Notes under the pieces: model-generated
The model's database searches: none
Told to the model about the DNA's origin: nothing
The model's input: the letters and a program-made list of their open reading frames with translations, nothing else
Position numbers and translations under genes: made by a program
Source: a virus
Virus record (IMG/VR): IMGVR_UViG_3300042868_009074
Location: 186,001-250,000 of that record
DNA: 64,000 bases
Strand: one strand, 5' to 3'
In this document: positions 57,940-64,000 of the stretch, piece after piece
How positions within the stretch are numbered: the first letter of the stretch is position 1
Layout of the letters: every line of letters begins with the position of its first letter

Positions 57940-58676
57940 TGGAGTCTGAGTTTAATCAGGATGATTTAGATTCTCTGATTAAAGAAGCTCTATCTGTTCC
58001 GGTAAACCCGCTGCATCCTAAATCTGGGATGCATGTGGGTTTTATGGAGACTGATATGTTGGAGCTGTTAAGCGGTCATCTTTCTAATAAGATTCCGCTT
58101 TCAGCTATATCAGAGATCTATCAAGATTTGCGATTAGATCTTTTATCTAGAAAATCTAATCATCAAATAAAAGACTTGCATACAGTTATACTTAATTGTC
58201 GCAAATGTGAGATGCAACAAACTACTCCGGAACTTCCTAAGTGGAATGTAAAAAACCCAGATGTTTTATTCATTACTGATAATCCTTCTTTAGATTCTGA
58301 TTCAGTTTCTTTCTTTCTTTCTGCTTTGAAAGAAGCCGGTTTTGAATCATCTAATGTTTGTTTAACTTACGTTAACCGTTGCCCAGTCAAAAGAAAATAT
58401 ACCAATCAAGAAGTTTTTAATTGTTCTCCTTATCTTCATAATGAGATTCAACTATTAAACCCTAAATTGATTGTAACGTTAGGTTCAGTGCCTCTAATCT
58501 CATTACTTGGATTAGATGTAAAACTTAAAGAGTATAGGGGTAATTTAACTTGGTTAGGATACTGGCCAATCATTCCCACATATTCACCAATATACGCTGT
58601 AAGAAATGGTCAGAATTTTCAAGACCAATTTTTATCAGACATTAAATCAGCACATAACTTTTCAACCAAGGATTAA
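57939..58676 (+). CDS. Family-4-like uracil-DNA glycosylase
   Basis: 245 residues. After an N-terminal roughly 80 residues: NCRKCEM (two Fe-S Cys), VLFITDNPSLDSD (catalytic-loop position, Gly-Glu replaced by Asp-Asn), YVNRCPVKRK ... NCSPYL (the other two Cys), LIVTLGSVPL, and TYSPIYAVR in place of the usual HPS loop. The fold is that of type-4 UDG; both catalytic loops are altered, so the activity is uncertain. Confidence 0.8.
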   Translation: MESEFNQDDLDSLIKEALSVPVNPLHPKSGMHVGFMETDMLELLSGHLSNKIPLSAISEIYQDLRLDLLSRKSNHQIKDLHTVILNCRKCEMQQTTPELPKWNVKNPDVLFITDNPSLDSDSVSFFLSALKEAGFESSNVCLTYVNRCPVKRKYTNQEVFNCSPYLHNEIQLLNPKLIVTLGSVPLISLLGLDVKLKEYRGNLTWLGYWPIIPTYSPIYAVRNGQNFQDQFLSDIKSAHNFSTKD

Positions 58677-58684
58677 CACAAATC

Positions 58685-59065
58685 ATGACTACAGACATAT
58701 GGTCTGATCTTCCTATAGAAGATCTTACAGAATCACAACTTAACTCTTTTAATGATCTTGTCTTAAAGGACATTAAAAACGAAGGTTCCTCAGAGGATAA
58801 AACAATCCTTTCTAACAATTTAGATCTTTGGCTTTTTCAATTGCGCGTTATTCGCCGCGATGTTGAGTTTCAATTATCTTCTCAAAAGTCTAAAGATAAA
58901 ATTAAGTTTATTGAATTAGCAGAAGTTAATGATGAAAATGAAATTAATGACTATAAAGTAAAGCAAAATAAGTGGAGAATGGGCGCAGTAAGATTTCTTA
59001 CCGCCATCGAACACAAGATGCTTTATGTTAAGTTAATCTTATCTGATTCAGAAGAATACGCTTAG
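58685..59065 (+). CDS. Helical hypothetical protein
   Basis: 126 residues, charged and helical. Weak upstream site. Unknown. Confidence 0.8.
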   Translation: MTTDIWSDLPIEDLTESQLNSFNDLVLKDIKNEGSSEDKTILSNNLDLWLFQLRVIRRDVEFQLSSQKSKDKIKFIELAEVNDENEINDYKVKQNKWRMGAVRFLTAIEHKMLYVKLILSDSEEYA

Positions 59066-59077
59066 GTCTAGTTTGAT

Positions 59078-59536
59078 ATGCAGCTGATAAATACTTTAGA
59101 ATATATATCTACAAAAGAATCTACTTTTGATGAGCAAGATTCTTATTATTTTCTTCAGGATTATCAGTTGCATACCGACTGGTATTCTTACTCTTCTAAA
59201 GATTTTTCATTAGATTCCGTTAAGAAACTTGCCAATACCTTTTGCTATTCCCATGGAATGGTTCCACTTAAGTCTAGTAAAGACCAACAAACGACTGAAG
59301 ATAATTTATTTTGGTCTTCTGTTCCTCTTGGTTTATTTAGATATAAGATGTTAGAAGATGGCTTTTGGTGTTCTACTTCTGTTCTTAAAAAACAAAAAGG
59401 ATTTATAGTAGAAGGCATTTATTGGATAAACGGCTTCGCTTATCTTGTAAGAAACAATGATTTTATCTTAGAAGCAAATTTATTTATTGATCAGAAAACA
59501 AAATTAAGATACAGTTATCCTGATACAATAAGCTAA
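59078..59536 (+). CDS. Hypothetical protein
   Basis: 152 residues, rich in Tyr, Phe and Ser. Ends 8 bases before tRNA-Arg. Unknown. Confidence 0.75.
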   Translation: MQLINTLEYISTKESTFDEQDSYYFLQDYQLHTDWYSYSSKDFSLDSVKKLANTFCYSHGMVPLKSSKDQQTTEDNLFWSSVPLGLFRYKMLEDGFWCSTSVLKKQKGFIVEGIYWINGFAYLVRNNDFILEANLFIDQKTKLRYSYPDTIS

Positions 59537-59544
59537 TAAACTTT

Positions 59545-59619
59545 GCCTCTATAGTTAAAGGGATATAACAAGGGACTTCTAATCCCTCGTTCTAGGTTCG
59601 AGTCCTAGTGGAGGCGCCA
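59545..59619 (+). tRNA. tRNA-Arg (anticodon TCT) with encoded CCA
   Basis: Acceptor GCCTCTA/TGGAGGC, anticodon loop CTTCTAA, T arm CTAGG-TTCGAGT-CCTAG, discriminator G then CCA (59617-59619). The final A of CCA is the A of the next gene's ATG. It is the only tRNA here with encoded CCA. Reads AGA. Confidence 0.93.
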
Positions 59620-59900
59620 TGTCAGTCAGCGAACACTATTTTATAGACAGTTCTTTTATTCAACACATTCATTGGTATGAAGATACCAGTAACATGATTA
59701 TTACTTTTGCTACTAATTCTGTTTGGGTATATTACGATGTGCCTAAAGAAGTTTTTATTAACATGACTAAATCTAAATCAGTTGGTTCTGTATTTAACAA
59801 AGAAGTTAGAAACAAATTTCGAGCAGAAGTTTTATTTAAATTAGGTAAAACTTCAAATATCATTTATTCTAAAGGCGAAGAAATTGTCCAAGAAACGTAG
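59619..59900 (+). CDS. KTSC-domain protein
   Basis: 93 residues starting at the tRNA's last base. IDSSFIQHIHWYEDTSNMII ... VWVYYDVPKEVF ... SVGSVFNKEVRNKF is the KTSC pattern. Family function unknown; often linked to RNA metabolism genes. Confidence 0.8.
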   Translation: MSVSEHYFIDSSFIQHIHWYEDTSNMIITFATNSVWVYYDVPKEVFINMTKSKSVGSVFNKEVRNKFRAEVLFKLGKTSNIIYSKGEEIVQET

Positions 59901-60057
59901 AAACAAAAACAAATATGCGTACAAAGACAACAGGTTTTACGGAAATGATGTAGTTTCTCATTACGCACGTCCAAAGAGTACTGCTTCACCTGAACAAATA
60001 AAGTCTTTAGCTTTACAGGTTTTTGGCTCTTTGTACGTTGATTCAACTTCTTTTTAA
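59884..60057 (+). CDS. Small basic protein, TTG start
   Basis: 57 residues from a TTG (GGCGAAGAAA upstream), beginning MSKKRRNKNKYAYKDNRFYG. Basic N-terminus. Overlaps the KTSC gene by 17 bases. Confidence 0.6.
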   Translation: MSKKRRNKNKYAYKDNRFYGNDVVSHYARPKSTASPEQIKSLALQVFGSLYVDSTSF

Positions 60058-60072
60058 TGTTATAATTATTCT

Positions 60073-60376
60073 ATGTCTATTTTTGATTATTTTAAATATA
60101 ATACAAAGAACAAAATTACTGATCATAAACTTATTTATATTAAGTGGTTAGATTCTTATACTCTAGAAGATACTTGGACTTCTCCAGATCAAATAGAAAA
60201 CTCCACATATGAAGTAGAAACATTTCGGATTTCTTATCTCATCTAACCCAATTGATTCTTATTATTCTGTAGCTTTATCCGTCGGCACTAAGACCGGTTC
60301 TAACCAAATATCTTATTCAAGTATTATTAATATACCTATATCTTCTATCATAACTTTAATAGAAAAAGATTTTTAA
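60073..60376 (+). pseudogene. Frameshifted small gene (or programmed +1 frameshift)
   Basis: First frame 60073-60246 gives MSIFDYFKYNTKNKITDHKL ... YEVETF; the continuation is in the +1 frame from about 60227 (GFLISSNPIDSYYSVALSVG ... IPISSIITLIEKDF, stop 60374-60376). Together they fit a common small phage protein pattern (W-D-S ... SVG ... IP...I). A single extra base near CATTTCGGATTT would explain it. Confidence 0.6.
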
Positions 60377-60381
60377 TATAC

Positions 60382-60410
60382 TTGCGTTTTCTTTCAGTAA
60401 GCGCTATACT
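60382..60410 (+). promoter_or_regulatory. Sigma-70-type promoter for gene 60444
   Basis: TTGCGT, 17-base spacer, TATACT. Confidence 0.8.
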
Positions 60411-60443
60411 TTTATCAAGATATTATAGAAGTTAGGAGCTCAC

Positions 60444-60659
60444 TTGCCAAGACAGCATCAATCTAAATCGATGAAGAAAGTCTTAGCTGAATTAGAACGG
60501 TTAGGTTTCTCCGTAGTTAGGAATAAATCTGGTACATATAAGATTGTCCCCCCTCCGACAACATGCGGACCGATCTACACTACACACGGGACGGAATCAG
60601 CCCTCCATCCCATGCGGAGAGATTTTAAACGGCTCTATAATGTAGAACTCACTTTATAA
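60444..60659 (+). CDS. Small HicA-like/basic protein, TTG start
   Basis: 71 residues from a TTG after TTAGGAGCTCAC. N-terminal helix then LGFSVVRNKSGTYKIVPPP and a basic HPMRRDFKRLY end; the alpha-beta-beta order and basic surface resemble HicA/YcfA dsRBD-like proteins. The catalytic His of HicA is not evident. Own promoter and terminator. Confidence 0.75.
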   Translation: MPRQHQSKSMKKVLAELERLGFSVVRNKSGTYKIVPPPTTCGPIYTTHGTESALHPMRRDFKRLYNVELTL

Positions 60660-60670
60660 TACTTAATTAA

Positions 60671-60713
60671 AACCCTGGATCTCTTTGGTGGTAAGAGCTC
60701 CAGGGTTTTTTTT
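60671..60713 (+). terminator. Strong intrinsic terminator
   Basis: AACCCTGGA.CTCTT pairs with AAGAG.TCCAGGGTT followed by eight T. Confidence 0.95.
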
Positions 60714-60736
60714 ATCTCACAGAAGGATTGACCAAT

Positions 60737-61114
60737 ATGATATATGCAGATAATTGGAATCTCCCATCGCCTCAGATTAATAAACGAGTTGAAAAACCAA
60801 TTTCCCAAGACTCAGAAACATATTCTTCTAAGTTTCAAACTTTATTAAATGATTCTAAAAGTAATCAAAAATTAGGAATTCTATTTAAAGATATTGATAC
60901 ATCACAAATGATGGATGCTTTAAATGCTTTAGATAAAGTAATAGCTAATAAAAAGCTAGGTGGTTTTGATTTAGATGATGTTCAAATAAATACTGCCGGT
61001 CTTTTAGATAAATTTCATAATAAAATTAACTATGATCCAAAAGGTAAAATTCCTTTTCCTAAAGAACAACCAATTGTATTTATAGATGGCCTTGCCAATG
61101 ATGATCCGTTTTGA
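60737..61114 (+). CDS. Hypothetical protein
   Basis: 125 residues from the ATG at 60737 (AAGGA nine bases upstream). Helical middle, LDDVQINTAGLLDKF. Unknown. Confidence 0.75.
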   Translation: MIYADNWNLPSPQINKRVEKPISQDSETYSSKFQTLLNDSKSNQKLGILFKDIDTSQMMDALNALDKVIANKKLGGFDLDDVQINTAGLLDKFHNKINYDPKGKIPFPKEQPIVFIDGLANDDPF

Positions 61115-61125
61115 TATAATCGATC

Positions 61126-61386
61126 ATGGATAATATTAAATCAGGTGCAACCATAAAAGTCGACAAAGACTGGAACATTGAATTTTCTGATGGTCCTGAT
61201 GCTGAATATATAATTAATGGTCAAGTAATCACAACTTTAATAGAACATATTAAATATTTAGAAGTTGTTATTTTAGATTGTCCTGGCAATGAAAAAGTTC
61301 TAACAGAACGTGATCAGCTAAAAGTAAGAGTACAACATTTATCTTCTGAAGTAGAAAGACTTTCTAAGGAGTTGGGTCATGGTTAA
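61126..61386 (+). CDS. Coiled-coil protein
   Basis: 86 residues. Beta-rich N-terminal half, heptads at about 60-84 (RDQLKVRVQHLSSEVERLSK). Overlaps the next gene by 8 bases. Confidence 0.75.
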   Translation: MDNIKSGATIKVDKDWNIEFSDGPDAEYIINGQVITTLIEHIKYLEVVILDCPGNEKVLTERDQLKVRVQHLSSEVERLSKELGHG

Positions 61387-61615
61387 TTCATTCGATGATT
61401 GGATTAAAATTGGTTTAGACAAAGGCTGGTGTGGTCCTGCTGTGTGTTATACTCATGATAGCTTTCCTATAAGCTTAGAAGAAGATAATGAGTTTGAAGA
61501 AGGCAATGATCCTTGTATGCACATGATAAGGTTGTACGAAGATCCTGAACATAAACAATCTATAGAAGAATCTCATTCTCCTTCAATTTGGAGAAAACCG
61601 TATGAATCAGAATGA
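61379..61615 (+). CDS. Acidic hypothetical protein
   Basis: 78 residues, TAAGGAG upstream. FDDWIKIGLDKGWCGPAVCY with two Cys. I recall similar small phage proteins of unknown role. Overlaps the next gene. Confidence 0.8.
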   Translation: MVNSFDDWIKIGLDKGWCGPAVCYTHDSFPISLEEDNEFEEGNDPCMHMIRLYEDPEHKQSIEESHSPSIWRKPYESE

Positions 61616-61805
61616 TAGGAACATTAAACTTATAAAAGAGTTTTACCCTTATGTACTAGCCGAAGCTGAACAGGCTATAAAGCTAGGTGCTCTTCCTGAT
61701 GATCATCCTTATGATCCTCAATGTGAAGATTGTCAGTGGTACAATTGGGGTATATCTTTTATGTTAAGAGTACAAAAAGGAGAATTTAATGAATTCAATA
61801 GTTAG
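61602..61805 (+). CDS. Small hypothetical protein
   Basis: 67 residues with CEDC near the middle. Overlaps both neighbours. Confidence 0.75.
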   Translation: MNQNDRNIKLIKEFYPYVLAEAEQAIKLGALPDDHPYDPQCEDCQWYNWGISFMLRVQKGEFNEFNS

Positions 61806-62262
61806 AGCATTAAACAACATAGCTGTATCTCTTGGTAAAATAGCTGACGCTTTAAATAATAAAGCAGTTACCAAGACTCATACTTCGATTCCAACTACTT
61901 CTACTTCAGTAGATAACAAAGTTGCAATAACAAGTTACAAAGTTGCTAACACCACTAATCCTTATCAAGATGTTTGGAAACAAAAAAAATCTCAAGACCA
62001 GTTTCAAAAACACAAGCATGATTATATTTCTCAAAAAATAGAAGAGCTATCCTCTAAAGATAACAGAGATATTCTTATTTTAAGATTGCGCAATATTGTC
62101 TTTAACGATAACGCATCAGACTCTTTACAGTCTTATTATATTGGTTCTGTAAATCCTAAACTTCATCAAAAAATTATAGATCAGCACAGACGAGAATGGC
62201 CTTCTCTTTGGCTTGTAATAGATGAGTTAATTAAAGATTCAAAACAGACTGGATTAAAATGA
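61789..62262 (+). CDS. Hypothetical protein
   Basis: 157 residues, AAAAGGAGAA upstream. N-terminal amphipathic helix (IVRALNNIAVSLGKIADALN), Thr-rich linker, helical C-terminal domain. Unknown. Confidence 0.75.
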   Translation: MNSIVRALNNIAVSLGKIADALNNKAVTKTHTSIPTTSTSVDNKVAITSYKVANTTNPYQDVWKQKKSQDQFQKHKHDYISQKIEELSSKDNRDILILRLRNIVFNDNASDSLQSYYIGSVNPKLHQKIIDQHRREWPSLWLVIDELIKDSKQTGLK

Positions 62263-62549
62263 GCGTTCTATACTCTTTAATGATAGAAGGTCCTGATGGC
62301 TGGGATACTGAATATGATGTTGATCAGCATATTTACGTAATAATGAGATCTTATGACAACGGATTAACTTGGCATAAGCTTGCAACTATGAATGACTCAG
62401 ATCGAGACGATGCTTTAGATCTAATAAATACTTTAAATTTAAATAGCCAAAAAGTTAATAATTCCATTAGTACTAAAAGCGTTTCTACTGCATCTTCCTT
62501 AGATGCAATACGTAAACAACTAAGTGAATGGGATATCCACGATGATTAG
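62259..62549 (+). CDS. Hypothetical protein
   Basis: 96 residues, 4-base overlap with the preceding gene. Beta-strand-rich N-terminal half. Unknown. Confidence 0.75.
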   Translation: MSVLYSLMIEGPDGWDTEYDVDQHIYVIMRSYDNGLTWHKLATMNDSDRDDALDLINTLNLNSQKVNNSISTKSVSTASSLDAIRKQLSEWDIHDD

Positions 62550-62554
62550 TTGTA

Positions 62555-62761
62555 ATGATATTTTTACCCTCTAAAGAAGTAAGAGATAGACTATCTTCTT
62601 ATTGGGGAACCGAAGTTATACTTCGTTGTTGCACAGATTGGCCAAGTCATTCTATGTTCCATCAAAGAGGAAACGGTAAATGTGGATCTTGCCACAACAC
62701 GCCTAAGATGCTACCTATAACCTGGGAAGAGTACAATGACTCAAATGATTATAAGAGCTGA
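62555..62761 (+). CDS. Small zinc-binding protein
   Basis: 68 residues, with Cys/His near the end (CCTDWPSHSMFHQRGNGKCG then SCHNT). Unknown. Confidence 0.7.
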   Translation: MIFLPSKEVRDRLSSYWGTEVILRCCTDWPSHSMFHQRGNGKCGSCHNTPKMLPITWEEYNDSNDYKS

Positions 62762-62939
62762 ACACGATCATCCTTCAATTACCGGACACTCTAGTCCTGG
62801 TTTTGCTCAACTATATGATGGATCACAAGTTCATTTTACTTCCCTTTGGGTTGAGGGTGATGAGTTTGTAGTAGATACTTTATTAAATGGGTTGATAACC
62901 TTTCCTATTGAAGAAACGTTGGTAATAGATTATGAGTGA
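62736..62939 (+). CDS. Hypothetical beta-rich protein
   Basis: 67 residues, alternating strands. An ATG at 62745 is an alternative start. Unknown. Confidence 0.65.
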   Translation: MTQMIIRAEHDHPSITGHSSPGFAQLYDGSQVHFTSLWVEGDEFVVDTLLNGLITFPIEETLVIDYE

Positions 62940-63135
62940 TTTTGAAGAAATGAGAAAAGCAATGACACGTGCCTTAGATGAGATACATAATGATTTTTGT
63001 AACAATTGTAAAAATTCATTTGATGAAAATCAAGGTGGATACACAGATCTTGTAACTGCTAGTAAAATGTATAAACTTTGGTACTGTGATGATTGTTTTG
63101 AAGTTGTTGAAAATGAAGATGAATATTTTAGTTAA
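62932..63135 (+). CDS. Small zinc-ribbon protein
   Basis: 67 residues: CNNC and CDDC pairs. Helical head. Overlaps both neighbours. Confidence 0.75.
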   Translation: MSDFEEMRKAMTRALDEIHNDFCNNCKNSFDENQGGYTDLVTASKMYKLWYCDDCFEVVENEDEYFS

Positions 63136-63313
63136 TATTAAAAATCGTAGAAAACATAAAGTTATTTTTAGACTTCAGTCAAACAATAAAAAGATTTGCA
63201 CTGTTAAATTTAATGACAGAGAATTTTTAAAGATAAAGCTTGCAGCTATATCTGCAGATATTACTCTTGAAGAGTTCTTTATTCGTATAATAAAAGATTT
63301 AGGAAAAAAATGA
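63119..63313 (+). CDS. Small basic protein
   Basis: 64 residues from the ATG at 63119. Basic N-terminus and a possible ribbon-helix-helix C-terminal half (FLKIKLAAISADITLEEFFI). Unknown. Confidence 0.65.
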   Translation: MNILVNIKNRRKHKVIFRLQSNNKKICTVKFNDREFLKIKLAAISADITLEEFFIRIIKDLGKK

Positions 63314-63540
63314 CACATCATAATCCAATTACAGAAGTAATTAAAAAACTAAAGCGTCATCCCAACAACACTGATCAACCTGATCTTACTGAGTCTGAAT
63401 TAATAGCTAATCAACGTCAATTAATTAAATTTTGGGTTGATCGTTCTACTTTATTGGAAAAAGAAAACGACCAACTTAAGCTTCAAATAAACACTTTACG
63501 TGAAGAATACAATTGTACAGAAGATCCTGATCTGATATAA
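63310..63540 (+). CDS. Coiled-coil protein
   Basis: 76 residues, heptads in the C-terminal half (LLEKENDQLKLQINTLREEY). 4-base overlap with the preceding gene. Confidence 0.75.
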   Translation: MTHHNPITEVIKKLKRHPNNTDQPDLTESELIANQRQLIKFWVDRSTLLEKENDQLKLQINTLREEYNCTEDPDLI

Positions 63541-63547
63541 TTTACTT

Positions 63548-63952
63548 ATGGGATTATACGACACTATATTCATAGAATATCCCTTGCCTATACCGGAATA
63601 TATTCCCTCTAAAATTAGATCCTTCATCCATTCAACAATTTCTCAAGATGGATTTCAAACAAAAGATTTAGATCAATGTTTAGATGATTATTTTATTTCA
63701 AATGATGGAAGATTTCACATTTGTAATTATCTTAATTTTGATTCTCCTGAAATATCCAATTATGAGCCTATGTACATGCATGGTCATATTGAAGTTCATA
63801 CGATAGTTCGACTTGATGAAGAGTCTATGTATATGACTCCTACTAACAGTTTTAGGCTTGAGTATGATTTAAAATTTACTGACAGCCTATTGGTCTCAGC
63901 TACTCTGTTATCACCTACTATTGAGGATATACAAAAATATGAACAAGATTAA
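63548..63952 (+). CDS. Hypothetical protein
   Basis: 134 residues beginning MGLYDTIFIEYPLPIPEYIP, a pattern I recall from other phage proteins of unknown role. Beta-rich. Confidence 0.8.
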   Translation: MGLYDTIFIEYPLPIPEYIPSKIRSFIHSTISQDGFQTKDLDQCLDDYFISNDGRFHICNYLNFDSPEISNYEPMYMHGHIEVHTIVRLDEESMYMTPTNSFRLEYDLKFTDSLLVSATLLSPTIEDIQKYEQD

Positions 63953-64000
63953 ACAATGGATTTACATTGCAAAAGTGTTTTTAACTGGTTTTGATTATGG
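63939..64000 (+). CDS. Partial gene running off the window
   Basis: An ATG at 63939 overlapping the previous stop opens a frame (MNKIKQWIYIAKVFLTGFDY) to the window edge. Too short to assign. Confidence 0.5.
   Translation, partial: MNKIKQWIYIAKVFLTGFDY

Noticed and set aside
1-64000. CRISPR array
   Set aside because: The only regularly repeated block (12.7-18.1 kb) is a promoter-like element with genes between copies and irregular spacing of 60-430 bases; no spacer-repeat pattern.

Overview
The window looks like part of a large tailed-phage genome (Caudoviricetes), AT-rich by eye, infecting an actinobacterium. Host clues are a WhiB-like Fe-S regulator, an Rpf-like (resuscitation-promoting factor) domain, DUF732-like and DUF4314-like proteins, and a site matching the chromosomal parS sequence. 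A freshwater low-GC actinobacterial host is inference. No terminase, major capsid, DNA polymerase or integrase is recognisable here, so the window covers only part of the genome.

Layout. Positions 1-9.3 kb (minus strand) hold a compact block of glycine-zipper proteins, a DnaQ-like exonuclease/virion-type giant protein split across three overlapping frames, Cys-cluster proteins and a ClpB-like AAA+ protein. A near-consensus TTGACA/TATAAT promoter drives this block. At 9.4-12.45 kb, recA (apparently leaderless) and small genes lie on both strands. At 12.7-18.1 kb about 27 copies of one AT-rich promoter-like element, which ends in TATAGTG, each head a tiny unit: a micro-gene of 7-113 codons or a non-coding RNA, often closed by a hairpin that contains or abuts the stop codon. 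At 18.8-20.4 kb there is about 1 kb of non-coding, heavily base-pairing sequence that includes a perfect pseudoknot, followed by a tRNA-like 3' end.

From 20 kb on, nearly everything is on the plus strand. At 20-28 kb there are small membrane and zinc proteins, an 847-aa protein with a DGD motif, a strong terminator, a parS-like site and a folded intergenic element. At 28-36 kb: a secreted Rpf plus lytic-transglycosylase protein, an IS110-C-terminal-like protein, an SF2 helicase and a secreted subtilisin. At 36-43 kb: tRNA-Leu, a cytochrome P450, twin structured RNAs, tRNA-Lys, a cold-shock protein, tRNA-Met, a tRNA-Gly-like RNA and WhiB.

The main candidate for an undescribed system is at 44-57 kb. 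It is a ubiquitin-like cassette related to PRTRC (ParB-related, ThiF-related cassette): an M50-type membrane protease, an E2/PRTRC-B-like zinc protein, a JAMM protease with an intact metal motif, a ThiF/E1 enzyme, a small ubiquitin-like protein, an AAA+ ATPase, and two or three more proteins with E2-like Cys motifs. Together they could activate, conjugate and remove a phage ubiquitin-like modifier.

At 57-64 kb: a MerR-like regulator behind a consensus promoter, SSB, a family-4 uracil-DNA glycosylase-like protein, tRNA-Arg, a KTSC protein, a frameshifted gene, and a tightly overlapping run of small unknown genes that continues past the window end.
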